Below, piece after piece: positions 7,771 through 16,876 of a stretch of DNA of 64,000 bases. Origin of the DNA: Reyranella sp. (GTDB lineage Bacteria; Pseudomonadota; Alphaproteobacteria; Reyranellales; Reyranellaceae); assembly GCF_017305915.1 (NCBI RefSeq), contig NZ_JAFKJN010000034.1:1-64000 (forward strand). The letters are read 5' to 3'. The position numbers were made by a program, and so were the translations under genes. The notes under the pieces are model-generated. The model ran no database searches, was not told the DNA's origin, and saw nothing but the letters and a program-made list of their open reading frames with translations. How positions within the stretch are numbered: position 1 is the stretch's first letter; each line of letters opens with the position of its first letter.

Positions 7771-8910
7771 TCAGTTGCCCAGCCGGTAGAGCTTCAGGGC
7801 ATTGTCGCGGACGATCTTGCGCCGCGCCTCGGCCGAGACGCCGGTGAGCTCGCGGCCCAGGAACTCCTGGCTGTCGGGCCAGATGCCGTCGGGATGCGGG
7901 AAGTCCGAGCCCCACATCACGTTGTCCTCGCCGAGGCGGTGCAGCAGCTCCACGCCGACCGGATCGGTCTGGTAGGTCGCGTAGAACTGCCGGTACCAGT
8001 ACTCGCTGGGCTTCATCTTGAGGTCGAGGTCCTGGAACTGGTCCTCCCATTCGAGGTCCATGTGCTGCAGCACGTAGGGGATCCAGCCCAGCCCGGCCTC
8101 GCCGATCACGATCTTGAGGTTCGGGTAGCGCGCCGGCGCCCCGGAGAAGATCAGGCCCATCAGCATGGTGCTCATGTGCATCTGGAAGCCGGTGATGTGC
8201 ACGGCCTGGATGCGCCGCACGACATGCTGCGGGAACTTCGTGTAGTCCGGCGAGCGGCCGCCGATCGTGTGGAAGTGGAGCGGAATGCCGGTCTCGTGGC
8301 CGAACTTCCACAAGGGCTCCCAGTGCTCGTCCCACAGCGGCACCATGTCGGGCCGGTTGGCGATGTCGAGGCCGCGCACCCCGCGCTTGGCGCAGCGCAT
8401 CGCCTCGGCGACCGACTCTTCCATGTTGTAGTTCGGGATGTTGGCCAGGCCGACCAGCCGGTCGGGCGCGGCCTGGCAGAAATCGTGGAGCCAGTCGTTG
8501 TAGATGCGCAGCATCTCCAGCGCCGCCTCGGGGTCGTTCAGCCGGCCGCTCGAGCCCAGCACGCCGTAGAGGATCTCGGCCTGCACGCCGTCGCGGTCCT
8601 GGTCCTTCAGCCGCAGATCGACCTCGGTCAGGCGGCGGATGCCCTTCTTGCCGTCGTCATAGAGGCCGGTCGAGGCCATGCGGTCGGAGCGATGGATGAC
8701 GCCCGGCACGTATTCGCGGCCGGCCGAGCCCATGCCGTTCATCAGCCCGAACTTGGCGCCCTTGGCGCTCACCCACTCGCGACCCTTCGGGCCATCGACG
8801 ACGTGGGGCATGCGGTCCTTGAACTGGGCCGAGGCATTCTTGGTGAAGAGGTCGGGCGGCAGCCAGATCAGGTCGACATGGCCATCGGCGGAAATGACGT
8901 CGTACTTCAT
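7771..8910 (-). CDS. Amidohydrolase family 2 (ACMSD-like TIM barrel)
   Basis: A 379-residue metal-dependent hydrolase or decarboxylase of the amidohydrolase-2 family. It starts MKYDVISADGHVD, where the usual N-terminal metal motif appears as GHVD, and ends with the conserved MWGSDFPHPDG containing the catalytic Asp. The middle has PLHFHTIGG. AGGAGGA stands 6 bases before the ATG. Downstream it runs directly into a broken Ldh2-family gene, once probably in the same operon. Family members act on aromatic breakdown intermediates, among others; the substrate is unknown. Confidence 0.82.
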   Translation of the reverse strand: MKYDVISADGHVDLIWLPPDLFTKNASAQFKDRMPHVVDGPKGREWVSAKGAKFGLMNGMGSAGREYVPGVIHRSDRMASTGLYDDGKKGIRRLTEVDLRLKDQDRDGVQAEILYGVLGSSGRLNDPEAALEMLRIYNDWLHDFCQAAPDRLVGLANIPNYNMEESVAEAMRCAKRGVRGLDIANRPDMVPLWDEHWEPLWKFGHETGIPLHFHTIGGRSPDYTKFPQHVVRRIQAVHITGFQMHMSTMLMGLIFSGAPARYPNLKIVIGEAGLGWIPYVLQHMDLEWEDQFQDLDLKMKPSEYWYRQFYATYQTDPVGVELLHRLGEDNVMWGSDFPHPDGIWPDSQEFLGRELTGVSAEARRKIVRDNALKLYRLGN

Positions 8911-8942
8911 AACCGGTCCTCCTGGGACCGATCATCCGCCCG

Positions 8943-9776
8943 TCAGGTGCGCGGACGCAAGATCGTCAACGCAATCCCGCCCAAGATCGTGACCGATGCA
9001 ATCACTAGGCGGCTCGACAACGGCTCGGCGAGCAGGACGACGCCGCCGAGCGCTGCGATCGCCGGCACGCTGAGCTGGATCACCGCCGCCGACGCCGCCG
9101 TCAGTGCCGGCAGCGCCGCGTACCACAGGACGTAACCGAGGCCCGACGTGATGGCGCCCGAAACGACGGCGTAGAGCGCGCCGGTAGGGTCGACCGTCGT
9201 ATGCATGGACATCGCGAGGCTGAGCGCCGCAGCGAACGGCACCGCGCGCAGGAAGTTGCCGGCGGTGGCGCTGGTCGGGTCCTTCACGCCGCGGCCGAGC
9301 AGGGAGTAGCCCGCCCAGGCGATGCCGGCCGCGATCATGAAGGCAGCGCCTGCGAGCGGCGGCGCGCTGAGGCCGGGCAGCAGCATGTAGACCAGGCCGC
9401 CGACCGCGACGAGCAGGCCGACGATCTGCAGCTGCCGCAGCCGCTCGCCTTTCGCCAGCCCCCAGGAGAGCATCGCCGTCTGCACCGCGCCGAACAGCAG
9501 CAGCGCCCCGGTCGCCGCGGTGAGCTGGCGGTAGGCGAAGGAGAAGGCGGCGGCATAGGCGAACAGGCAGAAGGCCGCCGGCCAGCTTCCGGCGTCGGCG
9601 GGCCGGCCGCCGCGGACGCGCACGATCACCATCAGCATCAGCGCGCCTGCGGCGAGCCGGATCGAGGTGAAGCTCGCGGCATCGATCGCCGTGTCGCGCA
9701 GCGCCACGCGGCAGAGCAGCGAGTTGCCGGCGAAGGCCAGCATCGCCAGCGTGATGATCAGGATCAGGCGCGGCAT
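8943..9776 (-). CDS. EamA-family (DMT superfamily) transporter
   Basis: A 277-residue, almost entirely hydrophobic protein with about ten predicted membrane helices in two similar halves, as in EamA/RhaT-type drug/metabolite exporters. The second half has the typical end pattern ALPALTAASAAVIQLSVPAIAALGG...LAEPLS. The ATG at 9776 gives MPRLILIITLAML, beginning directly with helix 1. It is divergent from the flavoprotein at 9834, so the 57-bp gap may hold both promoters. The substrate is unknown. Confidence 0.82.
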   Translation of the reverse strand: MPRLILIITLAMLAFAGNSLLCRVALRDTAIDAASFTSIRLAAGALMLMVIVRVRGGRPADAGSWPAAFCLFAYAAAFSFAYRQLTAATGALLLFGAVQTAMLSWGLAKGERLRQLQIVGLLVAVGGLVYMLLPGLSAPPLAGAAFMIAAGIAWAGYSLLGRGVKDPTSATAGNFLRAVPFAAALSLAMSMHTTVDPTGALYAVVSGAITSGLGYVLWYAALPALTAASAAVIQLSVPAIAALGGVVLLAEPLSSRLVIASVTILGGIALTILRPRT

Positions 9777-9833
9777 TTCGACGTGAGGTCCTATCACGTT
9801 GCGAGGGGGATTGCCGCGCGTTACCAACAGGCA

Positions 9834-11576
9834 GTGAGCGAAACCCAATCCTGGCTGGCGCGCTTCGCGGCGGCCCTCGAACGCGGCGACGGCGATGCGG
9901 CCGCGCTGTTCATCGACGACAGCTACTGGCGCGACCTCGTCGCCTTCACCTGGAACATCGTCACCTTCGAAGGCCGGCCGGCGATTGCGGACATGCTGAA
10001 GGCCCGGTTGGCCGACGCGAGGCCGTCGGGCTTCGCGACGGACGGCGACGAGGGCTGGTTCGCCTTCGAGACCTCAGTCGGCCGCGGCCGCGGTCATGTC
10101 CGGCTGAAGGACGGCAAGGCCTCGACGCTCTTCACCGCGCTGATGGAGCTGAAGGGCTTCGAGGAGCAGGCCGGCCCGACCCGCCCGTTCGGCACCGAGC
10201 ACGGTGCGCTCAGGGACCGCGTCACCTGGGGCGATCGCCGGCGCGCCGATGCCGACGAGCTCGGTGTCACGCGCCAGCCGTTCGTGCTGATCGTCGGTGG
10301 CGGCCAGGGCGGCATCGGCCTGGCGGCGCGGCTGAAGCGGATCGGCGTGCCGGCGCTGGTCGTCGATGCGCACGGGCGGCCGGGCGATGCCTGGCGCAAG
10401 CGCTACAAGTCGCTCTGCCTGCACGATCCGGTCTGGTACGACCATCTGCCGTACCTGCCGTTCCCCGACCATTGGCCGATCTATACGCCCAAGGACAAGA
10501 TGGGCGACTGGCTCGAGTCCTATACCAAGATCATGGAGCTCGATTACTGGTCGTCGTCGCCGTGCAAGCGCGCGGCCTGGGACGAGCAGAAGCGCGAATG
10601 GACCGTCGAGGTCGAGCGCAATGGCAAGACGCTGACCGTGCGGCCCAAACACCTCGTGCTCGCCACCGGCATGTCGGGCTTCCCGGAGATCCCGACGTTT
10701 CCGGGCGCCGACACGTTCAAGGGCAAGCAGCATCATTCGAGCCAGCACGGCGGCGGCGAGAATTGGGCGGGCAAGCGCTGCATCGTCGTCGGTTCGAACA
10801 ACTCGGCGCACGACATCGCGGCCGACCTGTGGGAGCACGGCGCCGACGTCACCATGCTGCAGCGTTCGCCGACTTTGGTGATGCGGTCCGACTCGCTGGC
10901 GCGCAACCGGCCGCTCTACTCGGAAGAGGCGGTCGCCAAGGGCATCACCACGGAGAAAGCCGACTTCACCGTCGCTTCGTTGCCCTACGCCCTGCAGCCT
11001 GCGGCGTCGCAGCCGATGACGGCGCGCATCCGCCAGGAGGATGCCGACTTCTATGCGCGGCTCGAGAAGGCTGGATTCAAGCTCACCTTCGGCGCGGACG
11101 AGAGCGGCATCGGCACGATGTATATGCGCCGCGGCTCGGGCTACTACATCGATGTCGGCGCGTCCGACCTGATCGCCTCCGGCGACATCAAGCTCGGGAC
11201 CTCGGAGATCGATCGGCTCACCGAGAGCGGCGTGGTGCTGAAGGACGGCACCGTGCTGCCGGCCGACCTCATCGTCTATGCGACGGGCTACGGCTCGATG
11301 AACCAGTGGGCGGCGGCGCTGATCTCGTCCGAGGTCGCCGACAAGGTCGGCAAGGTGTGGGGCCTGGGCTCCGGCACTGCCAAGGACCCCGGCCCGTGGG
11401 AAGGCGAATTGCGCAACATGTGGAAGCCGACGGCGCAGGAAGGATTGTGGTTCCACGGCGGCAACCTCGCCCAGTCGCGGCACTATTCGCGCTTCCTCGC
11501 GCTGCAACTCAAGGCGCGGCTGGAGGGGATCGCGACGCCGGTCTACGCTCGCGCTCCGGTGCATCACAAGGCATGA
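9834..11576 (+). CDS. NTF2-like/FAD-dependent monooxygenase fusion
   Basis: A 580-residue protein in two parts. Residues 1 to about 140 resemble a SnoaL/NTF2-like fold (RFAAALERGDGDAAALFI, DSYWRDLVAFTW). From about 148 a flavoprotein begins with the Rossmann motif LIVGGGQGGIG, followed by a second nucleotide-binding stretch VVGSNNSAHDIAADL, as in YUCCA/FMO-type monooxygenases. The GTG start at 9834 is the first that gives a complete NTF2-like helix. The stop overlaps the CHRD lipoprotein start (ATGA), indicating translational coupling. Substrate unknown. Confidence 0.82.
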   Translation: MSETQSWLARFAAALERGDGDAAALFIDDSYWRDLVAFTWNIVTFEGRPAIADMLKARLADARPSGFATDGDEGWFAFETSVGRGRGHVRLKDGKASTLFTALMELKGFEEQAGPTRPFGTEHGALRDRVTWGDRRRADADELGVTRQPFVLIVGGGQGGIGLAARLKRIGVPALVVDAHGRPGDAWRKRYKSLCLHDPVWYDHLPYLPFPDHWPIYTPKDKMGDWLESYTKIMELDYWSSSPCKRAAWDEQKREWTVEVERNGKTLTVRPKHLVLATGMSGFPEIPTFPGADTFKGKQHHSSQHGGGENWAGKRCIVVGSNNSAHDIAADLWEHGADVTMLQRSPTLVMRSDSLARNRPLYSEEAVAKGITTEKADFTVASLPYALQPAASQPMTARIRQEDADFYARLEKAGFKLTFGADESGIGTMYMRRGSGYYIDVGASDLIASGDIKLGTSEIDRLTESGVVLKDGTVLPADLIVYATGYGSMNQWAAALISSEVADKVGKVWGLGSGTAKDPGPWEGELRNMWKPTAQEGLWFHGGNLAQSRHYSRFLALQLKARLEGIATPVYARAPVHHKA

Positions 11577-11998
11577 GCATGAGGATCGCGACGCTTCTGG
11601 TTTCGGCGCTGCTGCTCGCCGGCTGCGGCAGCTTCTATCCGGGCGATCCGCTCGAGAAGAAGCCGCGCTTCACGGCCACGCTGCAAGGCGAGACCTCCGG
11701 CTGGGCGACGTTGCGGGCAAGCTACTCGCCGGCGCGTCGCATCCTGACCTGGAGCCTCGACTATCGCGGCTTGAGCGGCCCGATCACCTGGGCCGAGTTC
11801 CGCGGACCCGACATCGAGGGCACCGATTCGGCGATCGTGCCGATCAACCTGCCGCTCGAAGGCAATCCGCATCCCGGCGCGGCGACCTTGACCGACCGGC
11901 AGGCGGCCGACCTCGAGGCCGGCCGCTGGTACGTCGTGCTCAAGACCGAGAGGTTCCCCGGCGGCGAGGTGCGCGGTCCGGTCGTGCCGAGTCGCTGA
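11573..11998 (+). CDS. CHRD-domain lipoprotein
   Basis: A 141-residue lipoprotein with signal peptide and lipobox LAGC. The remainder matches the CHRD domain layout (FTATLQGETSG, LTWSLDYRGLSGPITWAEFRG, then LEAGRWYVVLKTERFPGGEVRG). CHRD domains were named from chordin. In bacteria they are envelope proteins of unknown role. The start overlaps the stop of the flavoprotein. A second ATG at 11579 is equally possible. Confidence 0.8.
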   Translation: MSMRIATLLVSALLLAGCGSFYPGDPLEKKPRFTATLQGETSGWATLRASYSPARRILTWSLDYRGLSGPITWAEFRGPDIEGTDSAIVPINLPLEGNPHPGAATLTDRQAADLEAGRWYVVLKTERFPGGEVRGPVVPSR

Positions 11999-12004
11999 TC
12001 TTTT

Positions 12005-12138
12005 CCTCCCCATTCAGATGGGGAGGTGTCGGCGTCTTACGCCGACGGAGGGGTCATGGGCCACAAGTGTGCGGCTTATGACCCCTCCGCCCGCGAAGAC
12101 GCGGGCACCTCCCCTTCGCGGACTCCGCGAAGGGGAGG
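12005..12138. repeat. Palindrome-ended intergenic repeat, copy B
   Basis: A 134-bp element of the same family as 1797-1924. It starts CCTCCCCATTCAGATGGGGAGG, has the internal pair GGAGGGGTCATG and TATGACCCCTCC, and ends in a longer palindrome built on CCCTTCGCGGACTCCGCGAAGGG. It fills the gap between two converging genes. It could act as a bidirectional terminator here, although copy A does not sit at gene ends. Confidence 0.8.
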
Positions 12139-12144
12139 AAACGC

Positions 12145-12969
12145 TTAGAACTTGAAGTCCCAGCCGATCCACTTCGCGAGGCCGCGGCCCATGACCTTCT
12201 CGAGGTCCTGGCCCTTCAGCCACGGCAGCTCCTCGGTGAAGAAGGTGACGCACTGCCGGTACGTGCAAGGCATGCGGGTGATGTCGGTGCCCCAGAAGAA
12301 GCGGTCCGGGCCGAACGCGTCGAACAGACGATGCAGCGGATCGTGCAGATTGCGGAACGGATAGGGCTCGGTCGAGTAGCCCGGCGCGCCGGTCGCCTTC
12401 AGCGCCACGTTCGGCAGCTTGGCCAAGGCCACTACCTCGTCGAGGTGCTCCAGCGCCGCTTCATCCTTGGCGCCCGACTTCAGCCCGCAATGGTCGAGGA
12501 TCAGCGTGAGCCGCGGATGGGTCTCGGCGATCCAGCGGAACCTGTCGAGGTAGTTGCCGCCCAGCAGAGCGACCGGCAGTCCCGCCTTCTCCACTGCGGG
12601 CCAGATCCAGTCGAAAACCCCTTCCCGGAACTGGCGGGGCTGGTCGCCATACATCATCACCCAGCGCATGCCCATCATGCCGGGCTGCCGGCGCCAGCCG
12701 GGGATCAGCGTCTCGTTGGCCCGATCGCCCGGCGGGAACTGGCCCATGATGGCGAAGCGATCCGGGTGCTTCCTCGCCGCCTCGATCGCCAAAGCGTTCG
12801 AGGTCGGATCCCAACTGAACGGCGGATGGATCAGCGCACCGTCGACACCGGCTTCCGCCATCTCGGCGAGCAGCTCCTCGGCGGTGAAGCTCTGGACCTG
12901 GCGATGTCCGCTGACCGGCTGGATGACGGTCTGCGACCACAGGTGAACCTGGGCGTCGATGATCTTCAT
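12145..12969 (-). CDS. Amidohydrolase family 2, tandem copy 2
   Basis: A 274-residue TIM-barrel amidohydrolase beginning MKIIDAQVHLW. The usual first metal His of the HxH motif is Gln (QVH). LILDHCGLK and FWGTDITRMP carry the later His and the catalytic Asp. It starts within the stop of copy 1 (ATGA overlap), so the two are translated together. Its last 60 or so residues are almost identical to copy 1, while the N-terminal halves differ much more. The substrate is unknown. Confidence 0.82.
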   Translation of the reverse strand: MKIIDAQVHLWSQTVIQPVSGHRQVQSFTAEELLAEMAEAGVDGALIHPPFSWDPTSNALAIEAARKHPDRFAIMGQFPPGDRANETLIPGWRRQPGMMGMRWVMMYGDQPRQFREGVFDWIWPAVEKAGLPVALLGGNYLDRFRWIAETHPRLTLILDHCGLKSGAKDEAALEHLDEVVALAKLPNVALKATGAPGYSTEPYPFRNLHDPLHRLFDAFGPDRFFWGTDITRMPCTYRQCVTFFTEELPWLKGQDLEKVMGRGLAKWIGWDFKF

Positions 12970-13793
12970 GAGAATTTGTAGTCCCAGCCGATCCACTTGC
13001 AGAGGCTGCGGCCCATCACCTTCTCGAGGTCCTGGCCCTTCAGCCAGGGCAGCTCCTCGGTGAAGAAAGTCACGCACTGCCGATAAGTGCAGGGCATGCG
13101 GGTGATGTCGGTGCCCCAGAACAAACGGTCGGGCCCGTAGGCGTCGAAGATGCGATGCAGCCCGTCCTGGATGTTCTTGAACGGATAAGGCTGGGTCGAA
13201 TAGTGCGGCGCGCCGGTCATCTTGACCGCGACGTTGGGCAGCTTGGCGAGCGCCGTCATCTCGTCGAGATGGATGAAGGCCTCGGCATCCTGGCCGAGCC
13301 GGTTGAGGCCGCAGTGATCGAGGATCAGCTTGAGGCCCGGGTAACGCTCGGCGATGCCGCGGAACTCCTTGAGGAAGATGCCGCCCATCATGCCGATCGC
13401 GAGGCCGGCCCTCTCGGCCTCCGGCCAGATCCAGTCGAGCGCGCCTTCGTGCAGCAGCTTCTGCTCCGGCGGGTGCAGCAGCGCCCAGCGCAGGCCCATC
13501 ATGCCGGGCTGCTTGCGCCAGGTCGGGATCAGCGCCTTGTTGGCCGGATTCTTGGGATCGAAACTGCCCATCACGGCGTAGCGGTCGGGGTATTTCTTCG
13601 CCGCCTCCAGCGCCATGTCCTGCGAGGTCGGGTCCCAGCTCATCGGCGGATGGATCAGCGCGGCATCGACGCCGGCCTCGTCCATCTCCTTCAGCATCTC
13701 CTCGGCGGTGACCTGGCTCACCTTGCGGTGCTTGCCGGTCGGCGGTGAGATGGTCTGGCGCCAGATATGGACTTGCGCGTCGATGATCTTCAT
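12966..13793 (-). CDS. Amidohydrolase family 2, tandem copy 1
   Basis: A 275-residue paralogue of the gene at 12145, with MKIIDAQVHIW, LILDHCGLN and FWGTDITRMP. GGAGGA precedes the ATG at 13793. The gene opposite, a DUF2971 protein, starts only 14 bp away, so at least one promoter must lie inside the other gene. Such enzymes hydrolyse or decarboxylate small carboxylates or lactones. A copy pair suggests two related substrates. Confidence 0.82.
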   Translation of the reverse strand: MKIIDAQVHIWRQTISPPTGKHRKVSQVTAEEMLKEMDEAGVDAALIHPPMSWDPTSQDMALEAAKKYPDRYAVMGSFDPKNPANKALIPTWRKQPGMMGLRWALLHPPEQKLLHEGALDWIWPEAERAGLAIGMMGGIFLKEFRGIAERYPGLKLILDHCGLNRLGQDAEAFIHLDEMTALAKLPNVAVKMTGAPHYSTQPYPFKNIQDGLHRIFDAYGPDRLFWGTDITRMPCTYRQCVTFFTEELPWLKGQDLEKVMGRSLCKWIGWDYKFS

Positions 13794-13807
13794 CTCATTC
13801 CTCCGAG

Positions 13808-14434
13808 ATGCCCGTCCTGCACCGCTACACCAATCTCGCGGCCACGATCCATCTGCTGCAGACTAGGCAGATCACCCTGCTGAATCCAGCAACCTGGGAC
13901 GATCGCAACGACGCGTACTTCATGGCGGAATACAAGCGCCACAAGAAGGCGGAGACCGTCCTGGCGCTGTGCTTCACCGCGCAGAACGAGACCTATCATC
14001 ACTGGCGCGTGTTCTCCCACGGCACGGACGGCGTACGCCTCGAGTTCAATCGCGATGCCTTGACCGCAGGGTTCAAGGGCCAGCCGGACGTCCGGAGCGG
14101 GCTGATGACGTACCGCACGATCACCGACGCCCGACGCCTCAAGCGCATCGATGTCGAGGAACTGCCCTTCCTGAAGCGGGCGCCCTACGCCGATGAAAAG
14201 GAATTCAGGCTGGTTTATGTCAGCGCGACGGAAGCCGTCGAGTTCAAGAACTACCCGATCAAGCTCGGCTGGATCCGCCGGATCACGCTCAGCCCGTGGG
14301 TGCCCAAGGCGCTCGCCGACTCGGTGAAGACGAGCCTTCGCGCGATCGACGGCTGCACCCGCCTGCAGGTCAGCCAGTCGACGCTGGTCGAGAACGAAGC
14401 CTGGAAGAGCTGCACCGCGAGCGTGCAGCTCTGA
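13808..14434 (+). CDS. DUF2971-domain protein
   Basis: A 208-residue soluble protein matching the DUF2971 layout. It begins LHRYTNLAATIHLLQTRQITL, has a DRNDAYFM stretch (the usual ND motif), then VLALCFTA and YHHWRVFSHGTDGVRLEF, where DUF2971 proteins have a C-S-F and W...GV.l.F pattern. DUF2971 has no established biochemical function; members appear in accessory regions. It is divergent from the amidohydrolase pair and converges with the aldo/keto reductase, 2 bp from its stop. Confidence 0.75.
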   Translation: MPVLHRYTNLAATIHLLQTRQITLLNPATWDDRNDAYFMAEYKRHKKAETVLALCFTAQNETYHHWRVFSHGTDGVRLEFNRDALTAGFKGQPDVRSGLMTYRTITDARRLKRIDVEELPFLKRAPYADEKEFRLVYVSATEAVEFKNYPIKLGWIRRITLSPWVPKALADSVKTSLRAIDGCTRLQVSQSTLVENEAWKSCTASVQL

Positions 14435-14436
14435 TT

Positions 14437-15462
14437 TCAGTTCGGCGTCGGCGCCGCCGCGTCGAGCAGCTTCTCGCGCTTCAGCTCGCTCCACAGCTCG
14501 GTCGGGATCTTCACCGACAGGCGCTCGACGTTCTGCTTCACCTCGACGGCGCTGAGCGCGCCCGGGATCACCGCGCACAGCGCCGGATGGAACAGCGGGA
14601 ACTGCATCGCCGCCGCGCCGAGCTCGACGCCGTGGCGTTTGCACACCGCCTCGATCTTGCGCGCCTTGTCGATCAGGGGCGCCGGGGCCTGGACGTAGTC
14701 GTGGGTGGTGTTGTCCTTCACGCCGCCGGTCAGGATGCCGGAGTTGTACGGGCCGCCGAGGATAACCGACACGCCGCGCTTCACGCACTCGGGCAGGAAC
14801 GCCTCGAGCCCGCCCTGCTCGAGCAGGGTGTAGCGGCCGGCCAGCAGCATGCAGTCGAAATCGCCGGCCTGGATGAAGCGCAGCGACGTGTCGCTCTCGT
14901 TGATGCCGACGCCGATCGCGCCGATCACGCCGGCCTTGCGCAATTCGTCGAGCGCCTTGAAGCCCGAGTCCATCACCGTCTTGAAGCGCTGGTCGAGGAT
15001 CGCGCGGTCCTTGATCGTCCAGAAGTCGACGTCGTGCACCAGCGCGATGTCGATCCTGGAGATGCCGAGCCGGAAGTGCGAATGCTCCAGCGAGCGCATC
15101 ACGCCGTCGTAGGTGTAGTCGAACGCCGGCGCGAAGCCCGGCAGGCCGTTCTCGCGGAAGTCGGCGGGCGGTTTCTCGCCCGGCTTCAGGGCGTGCATGA
15201 TGCGGCCGATCTTGGTCGACAGCACGTAGCTGTCGCGCGGCTTCTCGCGCAGCGCCGCGCCCATGCGCAATTCGCTGCGGCCGTAGCCGTAGAACGGCGA
15301 GGTGTCGAAGTAGCGCACGCCGAGCTCGTAGGCGTCGTCGGTCAGCGCCACCGCCTCGGCATCGGAGATGTTGGCGCGAAAGCCGCCCATCGGCGCGCCG
15401 CCCAGGCCGAGCGTGGTGACTTCGAGGCGCGTCTTACCGACGCGGCGGCGGGGAAGAGTCAT
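14437..15462 (-). CDS. Aldo/keto reductase
   Basis: A 341-residue NADPH-dependent reductase of the aldo/keto reductase superfamily, closest in style to the pyridoxal/L-fucose dehydrogenase branch. Visible features are the N-terminal LGLGGAPMGGF, the catalytic-region YELGVRYFDTSPFYGYGRSE with Asp and Tyr, LSTKIGR with Lys, and the His stretch DIALVHDVD. ATG at 15462 is preceded by GAGGAAAC. It is the last gene of a minus-strand run, separated from the ABC transporter by a hairpin repeat. Confidence 0.88.
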   Translation of the reverse strand: MTLPRRRVGKTRLEVTTLGLGGAPMGGFRANISDAEAVALTDDAYELGVRYFDTSPFYGYGRSELRMGAALREKPRDSYVLSTKIGRIMHALKPGEKPPADFRENGLPGFAPAFDYTYDGVMRSLEHSHFRLGISRIDIALVHDVDFWTIKDRAILDQRFKTVMDSGFKALDELRKAGVIGAIGVGINESDTSLRFIQAGDFDCMLLAGRYTLLEQGGLEAFLPECVKRGVSVILGGPYNSGILTGGVKDNTTHDYVQAPAPLIDKARKIEAVCKRHGVELGAAAMQFPLFHPALCAVIPGALSAVEVKQNVERLSVKIPTELWSELKREKLLDAAAPTPN

Positions 15463-15501
15463 GGCGTTTCCTCGGGAGTTCGCAGGTGTCGTTCGGCCAA
15501 G

Positions 15502-15547
15502 TCTAGAGCACATTCCGTCCGGCTGGAATCAGCCGGACGGAATGCCA
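15502..15547. repeat. TCTAGAG-linked hairpin repeat, copy 1
   Basis: TCTAGAGCA is followed by a perfect 13-bp hairpin, ATTCCGTCCGGCT / AGCCGGACGGAAT, with a 6-base loop. Two related elements occur at 46264-46390. It lies between the aldo/keto reductase start and the ATPase stop. REP-like; function unknown. Confidence 0.7.
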
Positions 15548-15565
15548 TAGGAATGGCGAGGCTTG

Positions 15566-16864
15566 CTACGCCGGGTTGTCGAGGCTGAACACGCCGGTGT
15601 CCTCGTCGTAGGCGAAGACCTCGCCGAAGCGACCCCACGACGTCGCGGTGCGCAGGGTCTGGTCGGCGAACTGCACCGACATATGGTCCTCGAGCTCGTC
15701 GCGGAAGCGGCTGGCCGGGGCGGCGTGGCTCTCGCGCTCGTCGAGCACCCGCTTGATGTGGCCGACCAGCGGCACGTAGGCCATCACCTGCTGGGCGAAC
15801 AGCCGCTTGCGATCGTCGGGAGCGAGATCGACGAAGCGGCGGCCCGCGTCGGTCAGCTTGATGTCGCCCTCGGCCACCTCGGCGAAGCGCAGAAGCTGCA
15901 GCGTCTCGGCCACCGGGAACAGGTCGTCGATCTCCATCTGCAGCGGCCCGGCCAGCGCCGGCAGGTCGGCCTTGCCGCGATGGGGCTCGGCCGCCACCTG
16001 CTCCATCAGGCCGGCCATCAAGTTGGGCGACACGCGCGGCAGGTGCATGGAGATGCCGGTGCCGGGGAAGAGGCCTTGCGACGGCTTGGCCGCGCGCGCG
16101 GTCATGCGGGCATAGATGTCGTCGACCAGGCGGCGGAAGGCGGGATCGAGCCGGTTGCGCGGCTGTGGCAGGTCGACCTTGATCTCGGCGGAGATGCGCC
16201 CGGGATTGGAGGCCAGCACCACGATACGGTCCGACATCAGCACCGCCTCCTCGATGTTGTGGGTCACCAGCAGGATCGAGGAGATCGGCATGCGGCCCTC
16301 GCTCCACAGGTCGAGCAGGTCGGTGCGCAGGGTCTCGGCGGTCAGCACGTCGAGCGCCGAGAAGGCCTCGTCCATCAGCAGGATGCGCGGATGCACGACC
16401 AGCGCGCGGGCCAGCCCGACCCGCTGGCGCATGCCGCCCGACAGCTCCTTCGGATAGGCGCTCTCGTAGCCGTCGAGGCCGATCAGGTCGATCGCGGCCA
16501 GCGCGCGCTTGTGGCGCTCGGCCGCCGGCACGCGCTGCGCCTCCAGCCCGAGCTCGACGTTCTCGAGCACGGTGAGCCAGGGGAAGAGGGCGAAGGTCTG
16601 GAACACCATCGCCACCTCGGGCGCCGGGCCGCTCACCGGCCGGCCGCCGATCGAGACGTTGCCGCCGGTCGACGGCATCAGGCCGGCGATGATGCGCAGC
16701 AGCGAGGACTTGCCGCAGCCCGAGCGGCCGAGCAGCGAGACGATCTCGTTGTCGCGCAGGCGGAGATTGACGTCGTCGAGCACCAGCAGGTCCTCGCCGC
16801 TGCCTTTCGGGTAGGCCTGGCGGATATGGTCGACGATCAGCAGTTCGTCCAGCTTGTCCATCAT
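15566..16864 (-). CDS. ABC transporter ATPase with C-terminal AAA-associated domain (NitT/TauT type)
   Basis: A 432-residue protein. Residues 1 to about 260 are an ABC ATPase of the nitrate/sulfonate/taurine class: Walker A GRSGCGKSS (46-54), signature LSGGMRQR, Walker B ILLMDEAFSALD, H-loop His in VTHN. From about 305 onward it has an extra domain like the AAA-associated C-terminal domain found on a subset of these ATPases. It is the third gene of a porin-permease-ATPase set, 12 bp after the permease. No substrate-binding protein is encoded nearby. Confidence 0.88.
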   Translation of the reverse strand: MMDKLDELLIVDHIRQAYPKGSGEDLLVLDDVNLRLRDNEIVSLLGRSGCGKSSLLRIIAGLMPSTGGNVSIGGRPVSGPAPEVAMVFQTFALFPWLTVLENVELGLEAQRVPAAERHKRALAAIDLIGLDGYESAYPKELSGGMRQRVGLARALVVHPRILLMDEAFSALDVLTAETLRTDLLDLWSEGRMPISSILLVTHNIEEAVLMSDRIVVLASNPGRISAEIKVDLPQPRNRLDPAFRRLVDDIYARMTARAAKPSQGLFPGTGISMHLPRVSPNLMAGLMEQVAAEPHRGKADLPALAGPLQMEIDDLFPVAETLQLLRFAEVAEGDIKLTDAGRRFVDLAPDDRKRLFAQQVMAYVPLVGHIKRVLDERESHAAPASRFRDELEDHMSVQFADQTLRTATSWGRFGEVFAYDEDTGVFSLDNPA

Positions 16865-16876
16865 GGGGCGAGCTCC

